Source: Planctomycetota bacterium
GTDB lineage: Bacteria; Planctomycetota; UBA1135; GCA-002686595
Direction of reading: 5' to 3'
DNA length: 64,000 bases
Assembly: GCA_022446815.1 (NCBI GenBank)
Contig: JAKVCD010000029.1
Span: forward strand, 41,512 to 105,511
Each line of letters starts with the position of its first letter. Position 1 is the stretch's first letter. Made by a program: the position numbers and the translations under genes. The notes below the pieces were generated by a model. The model had not been told where the DNA came from. It saw nothing but the letters and a program-made list of their open reading frames with translations, and did not search any database. Of the stretch, positions 1-8,700 are shown piece by piece.

Positions 1-785
1 CTGTCCGGGACGCCCTCGTCAGCTCTGGCTCTGGGGAGCTCTTGGCATGGGACTACTCCGACAAGGACGGGCGCTTCACCCTCTCGGGCCTCCCTGATGG
101 AGCCGTCAGCCTCCGGGTCATCGGTGATGATCACCACCCCGAGGAGTTCACCGTCTCAAGCGGCGAGGCCTCGGTCGAGCTCAAGCTCAGTGAGCCCTTC
201 CAAGAAGCACCCTCTCTTCCAGCCATCGTCGAGCTCGACGTCACGGCTGAGGTGAGCTCCCCACGCTCACGCTGGGGGGTCGAGGGATATGAGCTGTGGC
301 TCGAGCCTCTCAGCCCTGCACACGAGCTCGGCGCGCCAGTCTCTAGGCGAGCACCTGTGGGAGCCAACCGCTCGATCACCTTGGACGGTCTCATCGCAGG
401 GCGATACCGCGCCGCCCTCCTCCCCCCCTGGGCGCAAGCAGGCACTTGGCCGAACCTCCTCGACCCGGAGACACCGATCTTCACGATCGGGCTGTCGGAG
501 GTGGATCACCTCGAACTCAAGATGGTCGCTGGCGAGATCGAGGGAACCGTCATCGATGACTCAGGCAAGCTCGTGGCGAAGGCGATCGTCGCCATCCACC
601 CCGAAGGCAGGCCGGACCAAGTCTGGCCACAGGCCCACACGGATGAGCGGGGCCACTTCGCCCTTAGAGACCTCCCCGTGGGGTCCTACATCTTGAGCGC
701 CTATGCCGGAGATCTCTCGGTAGAGCTCCCGATCCAGATGCCCGGGCCCTCCACCCTCAAAGTAGACCTCTCACTTCGTCGGTAG
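1..785 (+). CDS. Carboxypeptidase regulatory-like domain protein, 3' part
   Basis: The reading frame is open to the left edge of the window, so the N-terminus is missing; in-frame codons run from base 3. The visible part holds two beta-sandwich repeats of the carboxypeptidase-regulatory-like type. Each has the usual D-G-x-F-x-L-x-x-L-P-x-G core: DKDGRFTLSGLPDG near the start and DERGHFALRDLPVGSY near the end, the latter preceded by GEIEGTVIDDSGK. Such domains occur in surface or secreted proteins and have no enzymatic role of their own. The gene ends 31 bases before the cysteine desulfurase. The function of the whole protein cannot be judged from this part. Confidence 0.75.
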   Translation, partial: VRDALVSSGSGELLAWDYSDKDGRFTLSGLPDGAVSLRVIGDDHHPEEFTVSSGEASVELKLSEPFQEAPSLPAIVELDVTAEVSSPRSRWGVEGYELWLEPLSPAHELGAPVSRRAPVGANRSITLDGLIAGRYRAALLPPWAQAGTWPNLLDPETPIFTIGLSEVDHLELKMVAGEIEGTVIDDSGKLVAKAIVAIHPEGRPDQVWPQAHTDERGHFALRDLPVGSYILSAYAGDLSVELPIQMPGPSTLKVDLSLRR

Positions 786-816
786 CCTTAGCCGAGAGGG
801 GTTATCCTCTAAGGCC

Positions 817-1974
817 ATGGAATCGGTCCACTTCGATCACGCTGCCTCCACCCCTGTTGATGAGCGGGTCCTCGAGGCGATGCAAAGGTGGTGGCAGGAA
901 AACTACGCCAACCCCTCCTCACGCCACGCCGCTGGTGTCGCCGCTGCGGAAGCGCTCGACGAGGCCCGCAGGCGCGTAGCTTGGGCTACAGGTGCGCAGC
1001 CCGATCGAGTGATCTTCACCTCTGGTGCCACAGAGGCCAACAACGTCGCGGTGTTCGGGCACGCCCGCGCGCGCAAGCAGCACGGAAGGCACGTGCTCGT
1101 AGGCCCCCTCGAGCACCCCAGCACAAAGATGCCTGCCCTCGCGCTCAAAGAGGAGGGCTTCGAGGTCGAAGAGCTCACGCTCGACTCGAGCGGAGCGCTC
1201 GATATCGAAGACGCGGGGGCGCGCGTCAGACCGGACACAGTCCTCGTGACAAATATGCTCGCGAATAACGAGTACGGCTGCATCTTCCCTGTCCGCGAGT
1301 TGACCCGCCGCGTGCGCAAGGCCGCCCCGCACGCAGCGATCCATGTCGACTCTGTGCAAGCCCTCGGCAAGGTCGAGGTCGATATCGAGACCCTCGGCGT
1401 GGACTCGATCGCGATCTCAGCGCACAAGATCAACGGACCGAAGGGCGCGGGAGCCTTGGTCCGCGCCAATGACGCCGCCATGCAGCCCCTCACCCTCGGT
1501 GGGGGTCAAGAGAGCGGGCTGCGCGCAGGCACCCAAGACGTCCCGGCCATCTGCGGCCTCGGACTAGCCGCGAAGCTCGCTGAGTCTGAACGCGAAGAGA
1601 GCGTCGCCCAAATGACAGAGCTCACAGGGCTCCTGAAATCCGAGATCAACGGCCGCGGGCTCGGCCGCCTCATCGAGCCGGGCGCGCCTACCCAAGCGCT
1701 CCTCCCGAACATCCTGAGCTTCATCGTCGACGGCCCGCCTGCAGAGGTCTTCCTACACCACCTCGACGCCCGCGGCGTCATGGCCAGCGCGGGCAGCGCC
1801 TGCCAGTCGAACAAGCGCTCGATGAACCCCGCCCTCTTCGCCATCGGCCTCGAAGAGGACGAGGCGCGCAGGCTACTGCGCCTCTCCATCGGCAAGAAGA
1901 GCAGCCGCGAAGAGGTCCTGAGGGGTGTAGAGGTCCTTGAAGGGGTGAGGAGTGAGCTCGCGCGCCACGTCTGA
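817..1974 (+). CDS. Cysteine desulfurase, NifS/IscS family
   Basis: 385 residues, a full-length class V aminotransferase-fold enzyme that takes sulfur from cysteine as a protein-bound persulfide. PLP lysine is K204 in SAHKINGPKGAGAL. The stacking histidine is H100 (LEHPS), D178 is in HVDSVQALGK, and the persulfide cysteine is C329 in SAGSACQSN. The next gene, thiI, starts inside this one (23-base overlap), so the two are probably translated together and this enzyme is likely the sulfur donor for tRNA thiolation, as NifZ is for ThiI in Bacillus subtilis. No IscU/SufU scaffold gene is nearby, which fits a dedicated role, though a general role in Fe-S assembly cannot be excluded. Confidence 0.92.
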   Translation: MESVHFDHAASTPVDERVLEAMQRWWQENYANPSSRHAAGVAAAEALDEARRRVAWATGAQPDRVIFTSGATEANNVAVFGHARARKQHGRHVLVGPLEHPSTKMPALALKEEGFEVEELTLDSSGALDIEDAGARVRPDTVLVTNMLANNEYGCIFPVRELTRRVRKAAPHAAIHVDSVQALGKVEVDIETLGVDSIAISAHKINGPKGAGALVRANDAAMQPLTLGGGQESGLRAGTQDVPAICGLGLAAKLAESEREESVAQMTELTGLLKSEINGRGLGRLIEPGAPTQALLPNILSFIVDGPPAEVFLHHLDARGVMASAGSACQSNKRSMNPALFAIGLEEDEARRLLRLSIGKKSSREEVLRGVEVLEGVRSELARHV

Positions 1975-3193
1975 ACCCGCAGGGCGAAACGCTGAGCCGG
2001 AGGTCCATCCCTGGCTCATCCTCGTTCGCTATGGAGAGATCGCGCTCAAAGGTGGCAACCGCGCATTCTTCGAGAAGACCCTCGCGCGGAACATCAAGTC
2101 TGCGTGCGCCAGCATCTCTGACCTACGGATCGAGATCCGCCGCGGGCGAATCCTCGTCTGGCCCAAACGTCGGCCCGAGCGCGTAGCGAGGAGGCTCCAA
2201 GACGTGATGGGGATCCACAACGTCTCCCTCGCTCAAGGCATCTCACACGACCCCGAGGAGATCGCTTCGGCGGGCCTCGCCGCTGTTCACGATGCGCTTG
2301 AAGAGCTGCCCAAAGAGGGCGCGACCTTCCGTGTGAAGACAAAGCGTGGATACAAGGGGTTCCCGATGACCTCTACTGAGCTCGATCGCTTCGTCGCTGA
2401 CCGCATCCTCCCCCAGATCGGCGGTGGTCTCAAAGTCCAGATGAAGGGAGCTGACCTAGTCCTCGGCATCGAGGTTCGTGAGAAGAGCGCCTTCGTCTAC
2501 ACAAAGCGGCTGCCCGGCCCGGGCGGGCTCCCCGTAGGGACCCTCGGGCACGTGCTCTGCCTGCTCTCTGGGGGCATCGACTCACCGGTCGCCGCCTGGA
2601 TGGCGATGAAGAGAGGCTGCCGAGTCAGCTTCGTCTCCTTCCACTCCGCGCCCTACCTAGGCGAGTCTTCTAAGAAGAAGGTCGCCGACCTCGTCCGTGT
2701 CCTCGCGAACTATCAACCGACGAACCAGCTCTACATCGTCCCCTTCGCTGAATCCCAAGAGGCCATTCGAGATCACGCGCCAGAGCCATATCGAACAGTG
2801 CTCTATAGACGCATGATGCAGCGCATCGCGACGCGCATCGCGAAGCGCGCAGGCTGCGGCGCGCTCGTTACGGGAGAGAGTCTCGGTCAGGTCGCGAGCC
2901 AGACCTTGGAGAACATGAGCTGCATTGAGGACGCTAGCGGGCTCCCTGTGCTGCGACCGCTCGTCGCCATGGATAAGCAGGAGGCGATAGATCTCGCGCG
3001 CCGTATCGGCACCTTTGACACCTCCATCAAGCCAGAGCCTGACTGCTGCACGGTCTTCCAGCCGTCGAAGCCCATCATTCATGGGAAAATCGAAGACTGT
3101 GAAGCAGCAGAGGCCTGCTTTGACGTGGACGGCCTCGCTGAGGAGGCCGTGAAGGGCACTGAACGCAAAAAGATCGGCGCGCTCGACACCTGA
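1952..3193 (+). CDS. thiI: tRNA 4-thiouridine synthase ThiI, short form
   Basis: 413 residues. It has an N-terminal ferredoxin-like/THUMP region (about 20-185) and a PP-loop ATPase domain with SGGIDS at 206-211. It adenylates U8 of tRNA and replaces the oxygen with sulfur. The cysteine pair in EPDCCTVF near the C-terminus matches the catalytic-cysteine segment of the PP-loop domain. The C-terminal rhodanese domain of the E. coli enzyme (482 residues) is absent, as in Bacillus ThiI. The GTG start at 1952 lies inside the desulfurase gene with a G-rich ribosome-binding stretch just upstream. The overlap supports direct sulfur transfer from the neighbouring desulfurase. Confidence 0.93.
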   Translation: MSSRATSEPAGRNAEPEVHPWLILVRYGEIALKGGNRAFFEKTLARNIKSACASISDLRIEIRRGRILVWPKRRPERVARRLQDVMGIHNVSLAQGISHDPEEIASAGLAAVHDALEELPKEGATFRVKTKRGYKGFPMTSTELDRFVADRILPQIGGGLKVQMKGADLVLGIEVREKSAFVYTKRLPGPGGLPVGTLGHVLCLLSGGIDSPVAAWMAMKRGCRVSFVSFHSAPYLGESSKKKVADLVRVLANYQPTNQLYIVPFAESQEAIRDHAPEPYRTVLYRRMMQRIATRIAKRAGCGALVTGESLGQVASQTLENMSCIEDASGLPVLRPLVAMDKQEAIDLARRIGTFDTSIKPEPDCCTVFQPSKPIIHGKIEDCEAAEACFDVDGLAEEAVKGTERKKIGALDT

Positions 3194-3244
3194 GACGGCA
3201 CAGGGGGAGAACTGCCGGCGAGCGCGGGATAGATTGTTCCCTAG

Positions 3245-5212
3245 ATGAACCGCTCGGTCGCGCTGTTCGTCGCCATGGCCCTCTTGGTCGCCCACGCGTT
3301 GGCGATCCACACGACGGCCTCTGGTGACTTCGCCCCTCCTTACGATATGGCCTTCGTGGCTTTTCGGGTGGGACACTCCCTCGTTCACGAAGGCCACTTC
3401 GCGTGGGGAGCAGATGCTGGAGGCATCGACAGCTACCCGTCCTTCCTCTGGGTGATGGTCTCCTACGGCCTCCAGCGGCTCTACCTGTCGATCAACTTCT
3501 GGTCACAAGTCGTCGGAGCACTCTGCGCGCTCGCGACGATGCTGATCTCCTCCCGCTTTCACTCGGATCGAGTCGCCAGCCTCGTCGCGCCACTCCTGCT
3601 CGCGATGTCGGGCTCATACGCCGCGGCCTCTCTGAGCGGCACTGAGACAACGCTCGTCGCGCTCACCTTCACCGCGGCATTCGTCGCGAATGAACGGGGC
3701 TGGTCATGCACGCTCGGCCTCAGCCTCGCCCTCGCTGGTCTCGCACGACCAGAGGCGTGGGTACTCACGCCGCTCTTCTTCAGCATGCGCCTCTTCCCCT
3801 GGCTGAAGCACAAGGCAGAGCGCGGCCCAAGCCTACGAGCCTATTGGGTGCCTCTGCTCTCCTTCGTCGCTCTCGCCCTCCTGCGGCGGTGGCTGGGTGG
3901 CGACTTCCTCTCCAGCTATACAGCGGGGCTCCTCACCTTCAAGCAGAGCTCTCTCAGCGGGGTCAGCTCAGCCCTACGAGACTTCCTCGTGTCTAGCGTC
4001 AGTCCGGCGCTGCTCGTGTACTCCCTCTGGTACCTCCTGCGCAGGCGACTCTCGATCACCGGCCGGCGCGCGCTCTTCATCGGGACGTGCTGGGCGCTCT
4101 TCGCAGCGACGCGAGAGACAGAGTCTCTCCCTCTCAACGAGTCCATGGTGCCGGTCCTCCCCTTGCTCTTGATCGCGGTCCAAGAGGGCCTGATCAACGC
4201 TCTCAACTCCCCTCGCCTGTGGGTGAGGCAGCTCGCTTGGTCCTCGTTTTTCCTCACCGGACTGCTGACGATCCTGGTGAGTCGTGCGCCCCAGAACCTC
4301 GGCTCCATCCCTTTCGCGCAGCATCAGTACGCCTGGCTCGAGCCTTCACAGGGCGAGCAGCTCGGCGCGCGCGGCTGGCTCGGTCGCCCGGGGCTCGTCG
4401 AAGAGATCGAGAAGACCCAGTATCTGAGAGCCATGGGGCTCTTCCTCAGAGAAAACGTGGGCGCGAATATGACGGTCCTCACCCCGTGGCCTGGAGCGAT
4501 CGGATACCTCTCACGTATGGACGTGAGGGACTTCCGAGGCCGCGCAACAGAGCTCCCCGGCGAAGAGCGCCTCCGCTCTTGGCGCAGGCCCGGGCGCACA
4601 GACGTCTTGGCGGCGCTCCGCATGAAGGCCGGCTACATCGTCTCTAACTGCAGGCCGACGAGCCTCCCCCCGACCCCTGTCTCGCTCGCTACAGAGTGGG
4701 TCTTGCACCTCGACACGCTCCAAGACGCCAGAGGACAACGGCTCTCGCAAATCCTCGAGGCGCTCGCTGAGTACGAGCTCGTCACGGTCCCGCTCCCCTC
4801 TCCCTCACGAATCTCTAGCAAGCGCCTCCACGGCAAGGGCTACCTCCTGCGGCACAAGGAGCTCTCGAAGGCACCCAAGCTAGAGCTCGAACGAGACGGT
4901 AATTACGTCCGCGTGAGCTGCACTCACGACGGCCACCTACAGCTCGCCGATCTCCGCCTGTCGATCGTCGACGCTTCAGGAGACGTGCTGATGGTCTCTC
5001 CTACAGGCTCACTCTCGACCGATCGCGCGGTCCTCGCGCGGAGAGAGCTGCTCCTTACGCGCACGGGTGTGAACGCGGTCGAGCTGATCCACACACTCCT
5101 TCCAGAGGGTGACTGGAGCGGCAAGGAGCTTAGGGCGACGCTGATCAACCCCTCCGCGAGGGGTCAACACCACTTCCTCAAGGCCTCCAAGACGGCGACC
5201 CTGAAGCTCTGA
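3245..5212 (+). CDS. GT-C type membrane glycosyltransferase-like protein
   Basis: 655 residues. The N-terminal two thirds is a string of hydrophobic helices; the last 250 residues are soluble and probably periplasmic. The segment YDMAFVAFRVGHSLVHEGHF followed by SYPSFLW resembles the signature (D-x-A-F-I-x-F-R-Y-A ... G-Y-T-N-F-L-W) of bacterial GT-C enzymes of the arabinofuranosyltransferase-like group. These take sugars from polyprenyl phosphate on the outer face of the inner membrane. Donor and acceptor cannot be told from sequence. It follows thiI by 51 bases and converges with the regulator gene that ends 9 bases beyond it. Confidence 0.6.
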   Translation: MNRSVALFVAMALLVAHALAIHTTASGDFAPPYDMAFVAFRVGHSLVHEGHFAWGADAGGIDSYPSFLWVMVSYGLQRLYLSINFWSQVVGALCALATMLISSRFHSDRVASLVAPLLLAMSGSYAAASLSGTETTLVALTFTAAFVANERGWSCTLGLSLALAGLARPEAWVLTPLFFSMRLFPWLKHKAERGPSLRAYWVPLLSFVALALLRRWLGGDFLSSYTAGLLTFKQSSLSGVSSALRDFLVSSVSPALLVYSLWYLLRRRLSITGRRALFIGTCWALFAATRETESLPLNESMVPVLPLLLIAVQEGLINALNSPRLWVRQLAWSSFFLTGLLTILVSRAPQNLGSIPFAQHQYAWLEPSQGEQLGARGWLGRPGLVEEIEKTQYLRAMGLFLRENVGANMTVLTPWPGAIGYLSRMDVRDFRGRATELPGEERLRSWRRPGRTDVLAALRMKAGYIVSNCRPTSLPPTPVSLATEWVLHLDTLQDARGQRLSQILEALAEYELVTVPLPSPSRISSKRLHGKGYLLRHKELSKAPKLELERDGNYVRVSCTHDGHLQLADLRLSIVDASGDVLMVSPTGSLSTDRAVLARRELLLTRTGVNAVELIHTLLPEGDWSGKELRATLINPSARGQHHFLKASKTATLKL

Positions 5213-5221
5213 CAGCCCGCG

Positions 5222-7177
5222 CTACTTGATACCGAAGCGCTTGAGCTTCCGATAGAGCGTGCTCTTGCCCACCTTCAAGAGACGGGCAGCGGCGAGCTTG
5301 TCGCCCTCCACGTCGTCGAGGGCGCGGAGCAAGCACTTCATCTCGTAGAGGTCGAGGCTGATGGGATCTTCCGGCGAGATGTCCCACTCGTGCTGCCGAG
5401 GGTGACGCAGGGCCGCGCTCGGCGAGCCCACAGCAGCGCCAGGTAACACAGAGTGCGTAGACGGCGCCTCACGGCGCGCCATCGGTGTCAGATCGTGCAC
5501 GGGCAGCTCACCAGCGGCCTCACGTACCACCTGCGGCAGCGCCTCGATACCAAGGACTCCCTCGGAGGCGCCCAGGCAAGAGGCCCGCATGGTCGCCTCA
5601 AGCTCGCCGACGTTCTCCGGCCAGGAGTAGCAGTCGAGGTAGCCGAGGGCCTCGTCCGTGATCTCGTGCACGCCATGGATCGGGCCATAGCGCGAGATGA
5701 AGCGGATCGCGAGGGGGACGATGTCCTGCGTGCGCTCGCTCAAGGGGAGCAGCTCAATGGCCTGCCCGTTGAGGATCTCAGCGAGGTTGCGCTTGAACTC
5801 TTTGGCCCGGACAAGCTCCGTCAGGGGCTGGCTTGTCCCGCAGATCAGGCGAGCGTGGGACTCTTCCATGACCTCTGTGCCTTGGCGATGGAATCGCCCA
5901 GACTCCATGAGGTCGCGCAGGCGGTCTTGGAGCTCAAGGGAGAGGGCGCCGACCTCCTCCAAAAAGAGGGTTCCGTCCGCTGCGTAGTGCAGGAGACCAG
6001 GCTGCTCCTTTCCTCCTTCGCGAGAGCCGAACAGCTCGCGCTCGATCGTCCCAACATCCATTCCTGCACAGCAGACCTCGATCAGGGATCCGGTGACCCC
6101 TGAGTTGAAGTGGATCGTGCGTGCGATGTGAGTCTTGCCAGAGCCTGTGGGCCCTACGAGAAGCACTGTGTCACGACTTGCGCAAGCTGTCTTGACGGCG
6201 CGCCGAACGCCGTCGGTGCTCTCGCTCTGACCGACGAGGGTCTCGAGCGCGTACATCTCTCGCGCGGCATCGAGGAGCGGCCCGAGCTGACGGCGGTGCG
6301 GGACGGGGTCCTCTACACCGAGGAACTGCGCAGAGAGGCGACGCCGCTCCGCATCAGTCAGGAGCACGACCTTCATGCCCCCCATCGCAGCAGCGCTGCC
6401 GCTTGAATCCGAGACGAGCGGGATCACCGAGGCGAGGAGGCTCCGCGCCGCGCGCCCTCCGAGGGGCGTGAGGTCGAAGCGGAAGCCGTCACGGGTCTCC
6501 GTGCGAGCGTCCCTGACGAAGGCCTCGAGCCCAGTCGCTGGAGCGAGGCTACCAAGGTTCTTGCCCTCGATACGGCTCCCGAAGAACTCACAGGCCCCAC
6601 GATCGCAGTGCCGCACGAAGCCGTCGCCATCAACGAGGAGGAGGCCGTCGGTCTTAGATGAGGCGAGCTCACGCAAGAGGTCGCGCGCCTCGCCCTCAAA
6701 TGAGGCCCTCGGCTGGGCTTGCTCGGTGCTCTTCTCCTGCCCATCCCTGAGGCGACGAAACTGTTGGTCGAGCATCTGGTTCTGCTCGATGATCTCGTCG
6801 ACAGTGGCCTTGTGCTTCAGGTGAACGCCAACGATCCGGTCTAAGACCGTCATCTCCTGCTTGTTCACAAAGCCGTCGCAGCCCGCCTCAAAAGCGCGGG
6901 TCATCTCTTCAGGGTTCGGAGCCTGGTTGCTGTAGAGCACCACCGGGACCTGGGCAGAGTCCGGCATCGCCTTAAGGCGTCTGCAGACCTCCATGGCAGA
7001 GATCCCTGTGTCTATGGACGCAGCGACCAAAACGAGGTCTAGCTGGACGCCGCGGGCTTCCATTAGACCGCTGGCGCCCGTCTCAGTGGTGATGACCTCA
7101 TGTCCGAGGTCACTCAGGCGGCTCTTGACGATCAACCGGTTACCGGCGTCGTCATCGATAACGAGGATACGGTTCAC
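5222..7177 (-). CDS. Degenerate NtrC-like response regulator (REC-PAS-AAA+-Fis)
   Basis: 651 residues with an NtrC-like layout: receiver domain (1-125), PAS-like domain (about 165-280), AAA+ sigma-54-interaction type domain (about 310-550) and a Fis-type helix-turn-helix (605-651). The receiver keeps the acidic pocket (DDD, 8-10) and K106, but the phosphoacceptor site reads DLVLVAASID, with alanine at 52-53 in place of aspartate. The Walker A motif is intact (GPTGSGKT, 342-349) and Walker B reads GTLFLEEVG. The GAFTGA loop that touches sigma-54 is missing; residues 386-394 read REGGKEQPG. It therefore probably is not a phosphorylation-switched sigma-54 activator. The HTH is intact, so DNA binding is likely. 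Confidence 0.85.
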   Translation of the reverse strand: MNRILVIDDDAGNRLIVKSRLSDLGHEVITTETGASGLMEARGVQLDLVLVAASIDTGISAMEVCRRLKAMPDSAQVPVVLYSNQAPNPEEMTRAFEAGCDGFVNKQEMTVLDRIVGVHLKHKATVDEIIEQNQMLDQQFRRLRDGQEKSTEQAQPRASFEGEARDLLRELASSKTDGLLLVDGDGFVRHCDRGACEFFGSRIEGKNLGSLAPATGLEAFVRDARTETRDGFRFDLTPLGGRAARSLLASVIPLVSDSSGSAAAMGGMKVVLLTDAERRRLSAQFLGVEDPVPHRRQLGPLLDAAREMYALETLVGQSESTDGVRRAVKTACASRDTVLLVGPTGSGKTHIARTIHFNSGVTGSLIEVCCAGMDVGTIERELFGSREGGKEQPGLLHYAADGTLFLEEVGALSLELQDRLRDLMESGRFHRQGTEVMEESHARLICGTSQPLTELVRAKEFKRNLAEILNGQAIELLPLSERTQDIVPLAIRFISRYGPIHGVHEITDEALGYLDCYSWPENVGELEATMRASCLGASEGVLGIEALPQVVREAAGELPVHDLTPMARREAPSTHSVLPGAAVGSPSAALRHPRQHEWDISPEDPISLDLYEMKCLLRALDDVEGDKLAAARLLKVGKSTLYRKLKRFGIK

Positions 7178-7318
7178 TCGAACCCCTCCGGGGACGATTC
7201 AGGGTGTAGCGACGCGGGCACACTGACGATCGTGACTCGACCGGAGTGAAGGGGATTCCCGCGACTGCGTCGAAAGTAAGAATCAAAAGACCTCGGTTCC
7301 ACATCAGAATTTTCGTTC

Positions 7319-8566
7319 ATGTCACAGCCCAGCCCATACCACTCCGACCCCCTCTTTGGGGAGCGCGCACAAGCTGCGTTGCGGGAGCTCAACGGTGAGC
7401 TCGATCCACTTAGGGCTGCGACCAAGCTGCAGGCTGAGCTTGAGCCCGAGCTCGCTCGCAGGTGCGCAGAGCTGCACCAATTGAGACTTCGTTCTAGGTC
7501 TCGATTTCCTAATGAGTTCCCTCTATTCATGACGGCCCCGGGCCTGTCTAGAGCCAGCTCCGAAGCCGCCGCGAACGCTCGGGCAGCACACATTTTGGAG
7601 CGCTTGCCACGCGCCAGGGTGAGCGACGCGACATGCGGTATCGGCGCGGACGCCATGGCGTTGTGTAGGGCTGGAGCAAGGGTCATCGCCTCCGACATAG
7701 ATTCATTTTTAGTCGCCTGCACACAGGCCAATCTGCACGCCTGGGGACACGAGGCGCACGTCGTGGTCGCTGACTGTCGTCGACATCCTGCGAGCGCCGA
7801 CGTCCTCGTCCTAGATCCAGACCGTCGCCCAAACGGAGAGCGAACCCTAGACCCTGCTCGCTGGAGCCCGCCTCTATCAGTGGCGCTCGAGCTCGCAGGG
7901 CGACATGAGGGAGCATGCATCAAACTCGCCCCAGCGATGGACACGGGCAGAGCCGAGCTCCCACACGATCTCTCCCACCATTGGGAGTGGGTCTCAGTGA
8001 ATCGCAGCCTCGTCGAGCTCTGCCTGTGGACTGGCTCGCTCGCTACGCAGGAGGGGCATCACGCGACGCTCGTCCGAGATGGAGCGGTCCTAGCGCGCTA
8101 CAGCGGCTCTCCGGTCCCCATTGACCCGTTGCCAGAGGTCGCCCTCGACTCGCCGAGATTCCTCCACGACCCCGACCCCTGCCTGGTCCGCTCGAGGCTC
8201 CTAGGGACACTGGCCGCTGAGCTCGACCTTCGCGGCCTGCACCCCATGATCGCGCTTCTGGCAGGAGAAGCGCCGGCTCAATCACCCTTCCTAGACACAT
8301 TCCGTGTCCTAGGCAGCGCCCACTTAGACAAACGCCGCGTCCGAGAGCTCCTTCGCGCCCACGACGTCGGGGCGATCGAGGTCCGCAAGCGTGGACACCC
8401 AGACCCAGCGGAGGTCCTCGCAAAGCGCTTCAAGGGGCCTGGAACGCGCCGGGGGACGCTCTTCGTCGTCCGGCTCGAGAGCGGACACCGCGCCTACCTA
8501 GCTGAGGCGCACCCAGCGCAGATGGTGGGCGATGAGGGATTCGAACCCACGACTTCCTCCTTGTAA
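7319..8566 (+). CDS. Class I SAM-dependent methyltransferase, THUMP-like
   Basis: 415 residues. Motif I reads DATCGIGADAMAL, followed by ASDID at the end of strand beta-2 and VLDPDRRPNGERT at the motif IV position. The DPDRRP segment is characteristic of the methyltransferases that carry a C-terminal THUMP-like domain, whose substrate is not established but is probably RNA. The gene starts 141 bases from the divergent regulator gene. Its last 14 codons run through the opposite strand of tRNA-Val(UAC), and its TAA stop is the complement of the tRNA anticodon loop. The final residues (DEGFEPTTSSL) are therefore a by-product of the tRNA, not conserved protein. No earlier in-frame stop is seen. 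Confidence 0.8.
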   Translation: MSQPSPYHSDPLFGERAQAALRELNGELDPLRAATKLQAELEPELARRCAELHQLRLRSRSRFPNEFPLFMTAPGLSRASSEAAANARAAHILERLPRARVSDATCGIGADAMALCRAGARVIASDIDSFLVACTQANLHAWGHEAHVVVADCRRHPASADVLVLDPDRRPNGERTLDPARWSPPLSVALELAGRHEGACIKLAPAMDTGRAELPHDLSHHWEWVSVNRSLVELCLWTGSLATQEGHHATLVRDGAVLARYSGSPVPIDPLPEVALDSPRFLHDPDPCLVRSRLLGTLAAELDLRGLHPMIALLAGEAPAQSPFLDTFRVLGSAHLDKRRVRELLRAHDVGAIEVRKRGHPDPAEVLAKRFKGPGTRRGTLFVVRLESGHRAYLAEAHPAQMVGDEGFEPTTSSL

Positions 8567-8599
8567 GGGAGGCGCTCTAACCAACTGAGCTAATCGCCC
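8523..8599 (-). tRNA. tRNA-Val (anticodon UAC)
   Basis: Read on the minus strand this folds as a cloverleaf. The 7-bp acceptor stem is GGGCGAT/ATCGCCC, the D stem GCTC/GAGC, the anticodon stem CCTCC/GGAGG with loop CTTACAA, and the T loop TTCGAAT. The anticodon TAC reads GUA (valine). The T stem GTGGG/CCCTC has one T-T mismatch. The 3' CCA is encoded (8523-8525). It overlaps the end of the methyltransferase gene on the other strand by 44 bases. Confidence 0.96.
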
Positions 8600-8700
8600 T
8601 CTGCTTGGGACAACTCTAAACGGTATCCTGCCGCGCGCTCACCCCAAAGGTCTCATTTCCCCACCAGCAAGCCAGCCAAGGAAAGTAAGGAAGCGAAAGT

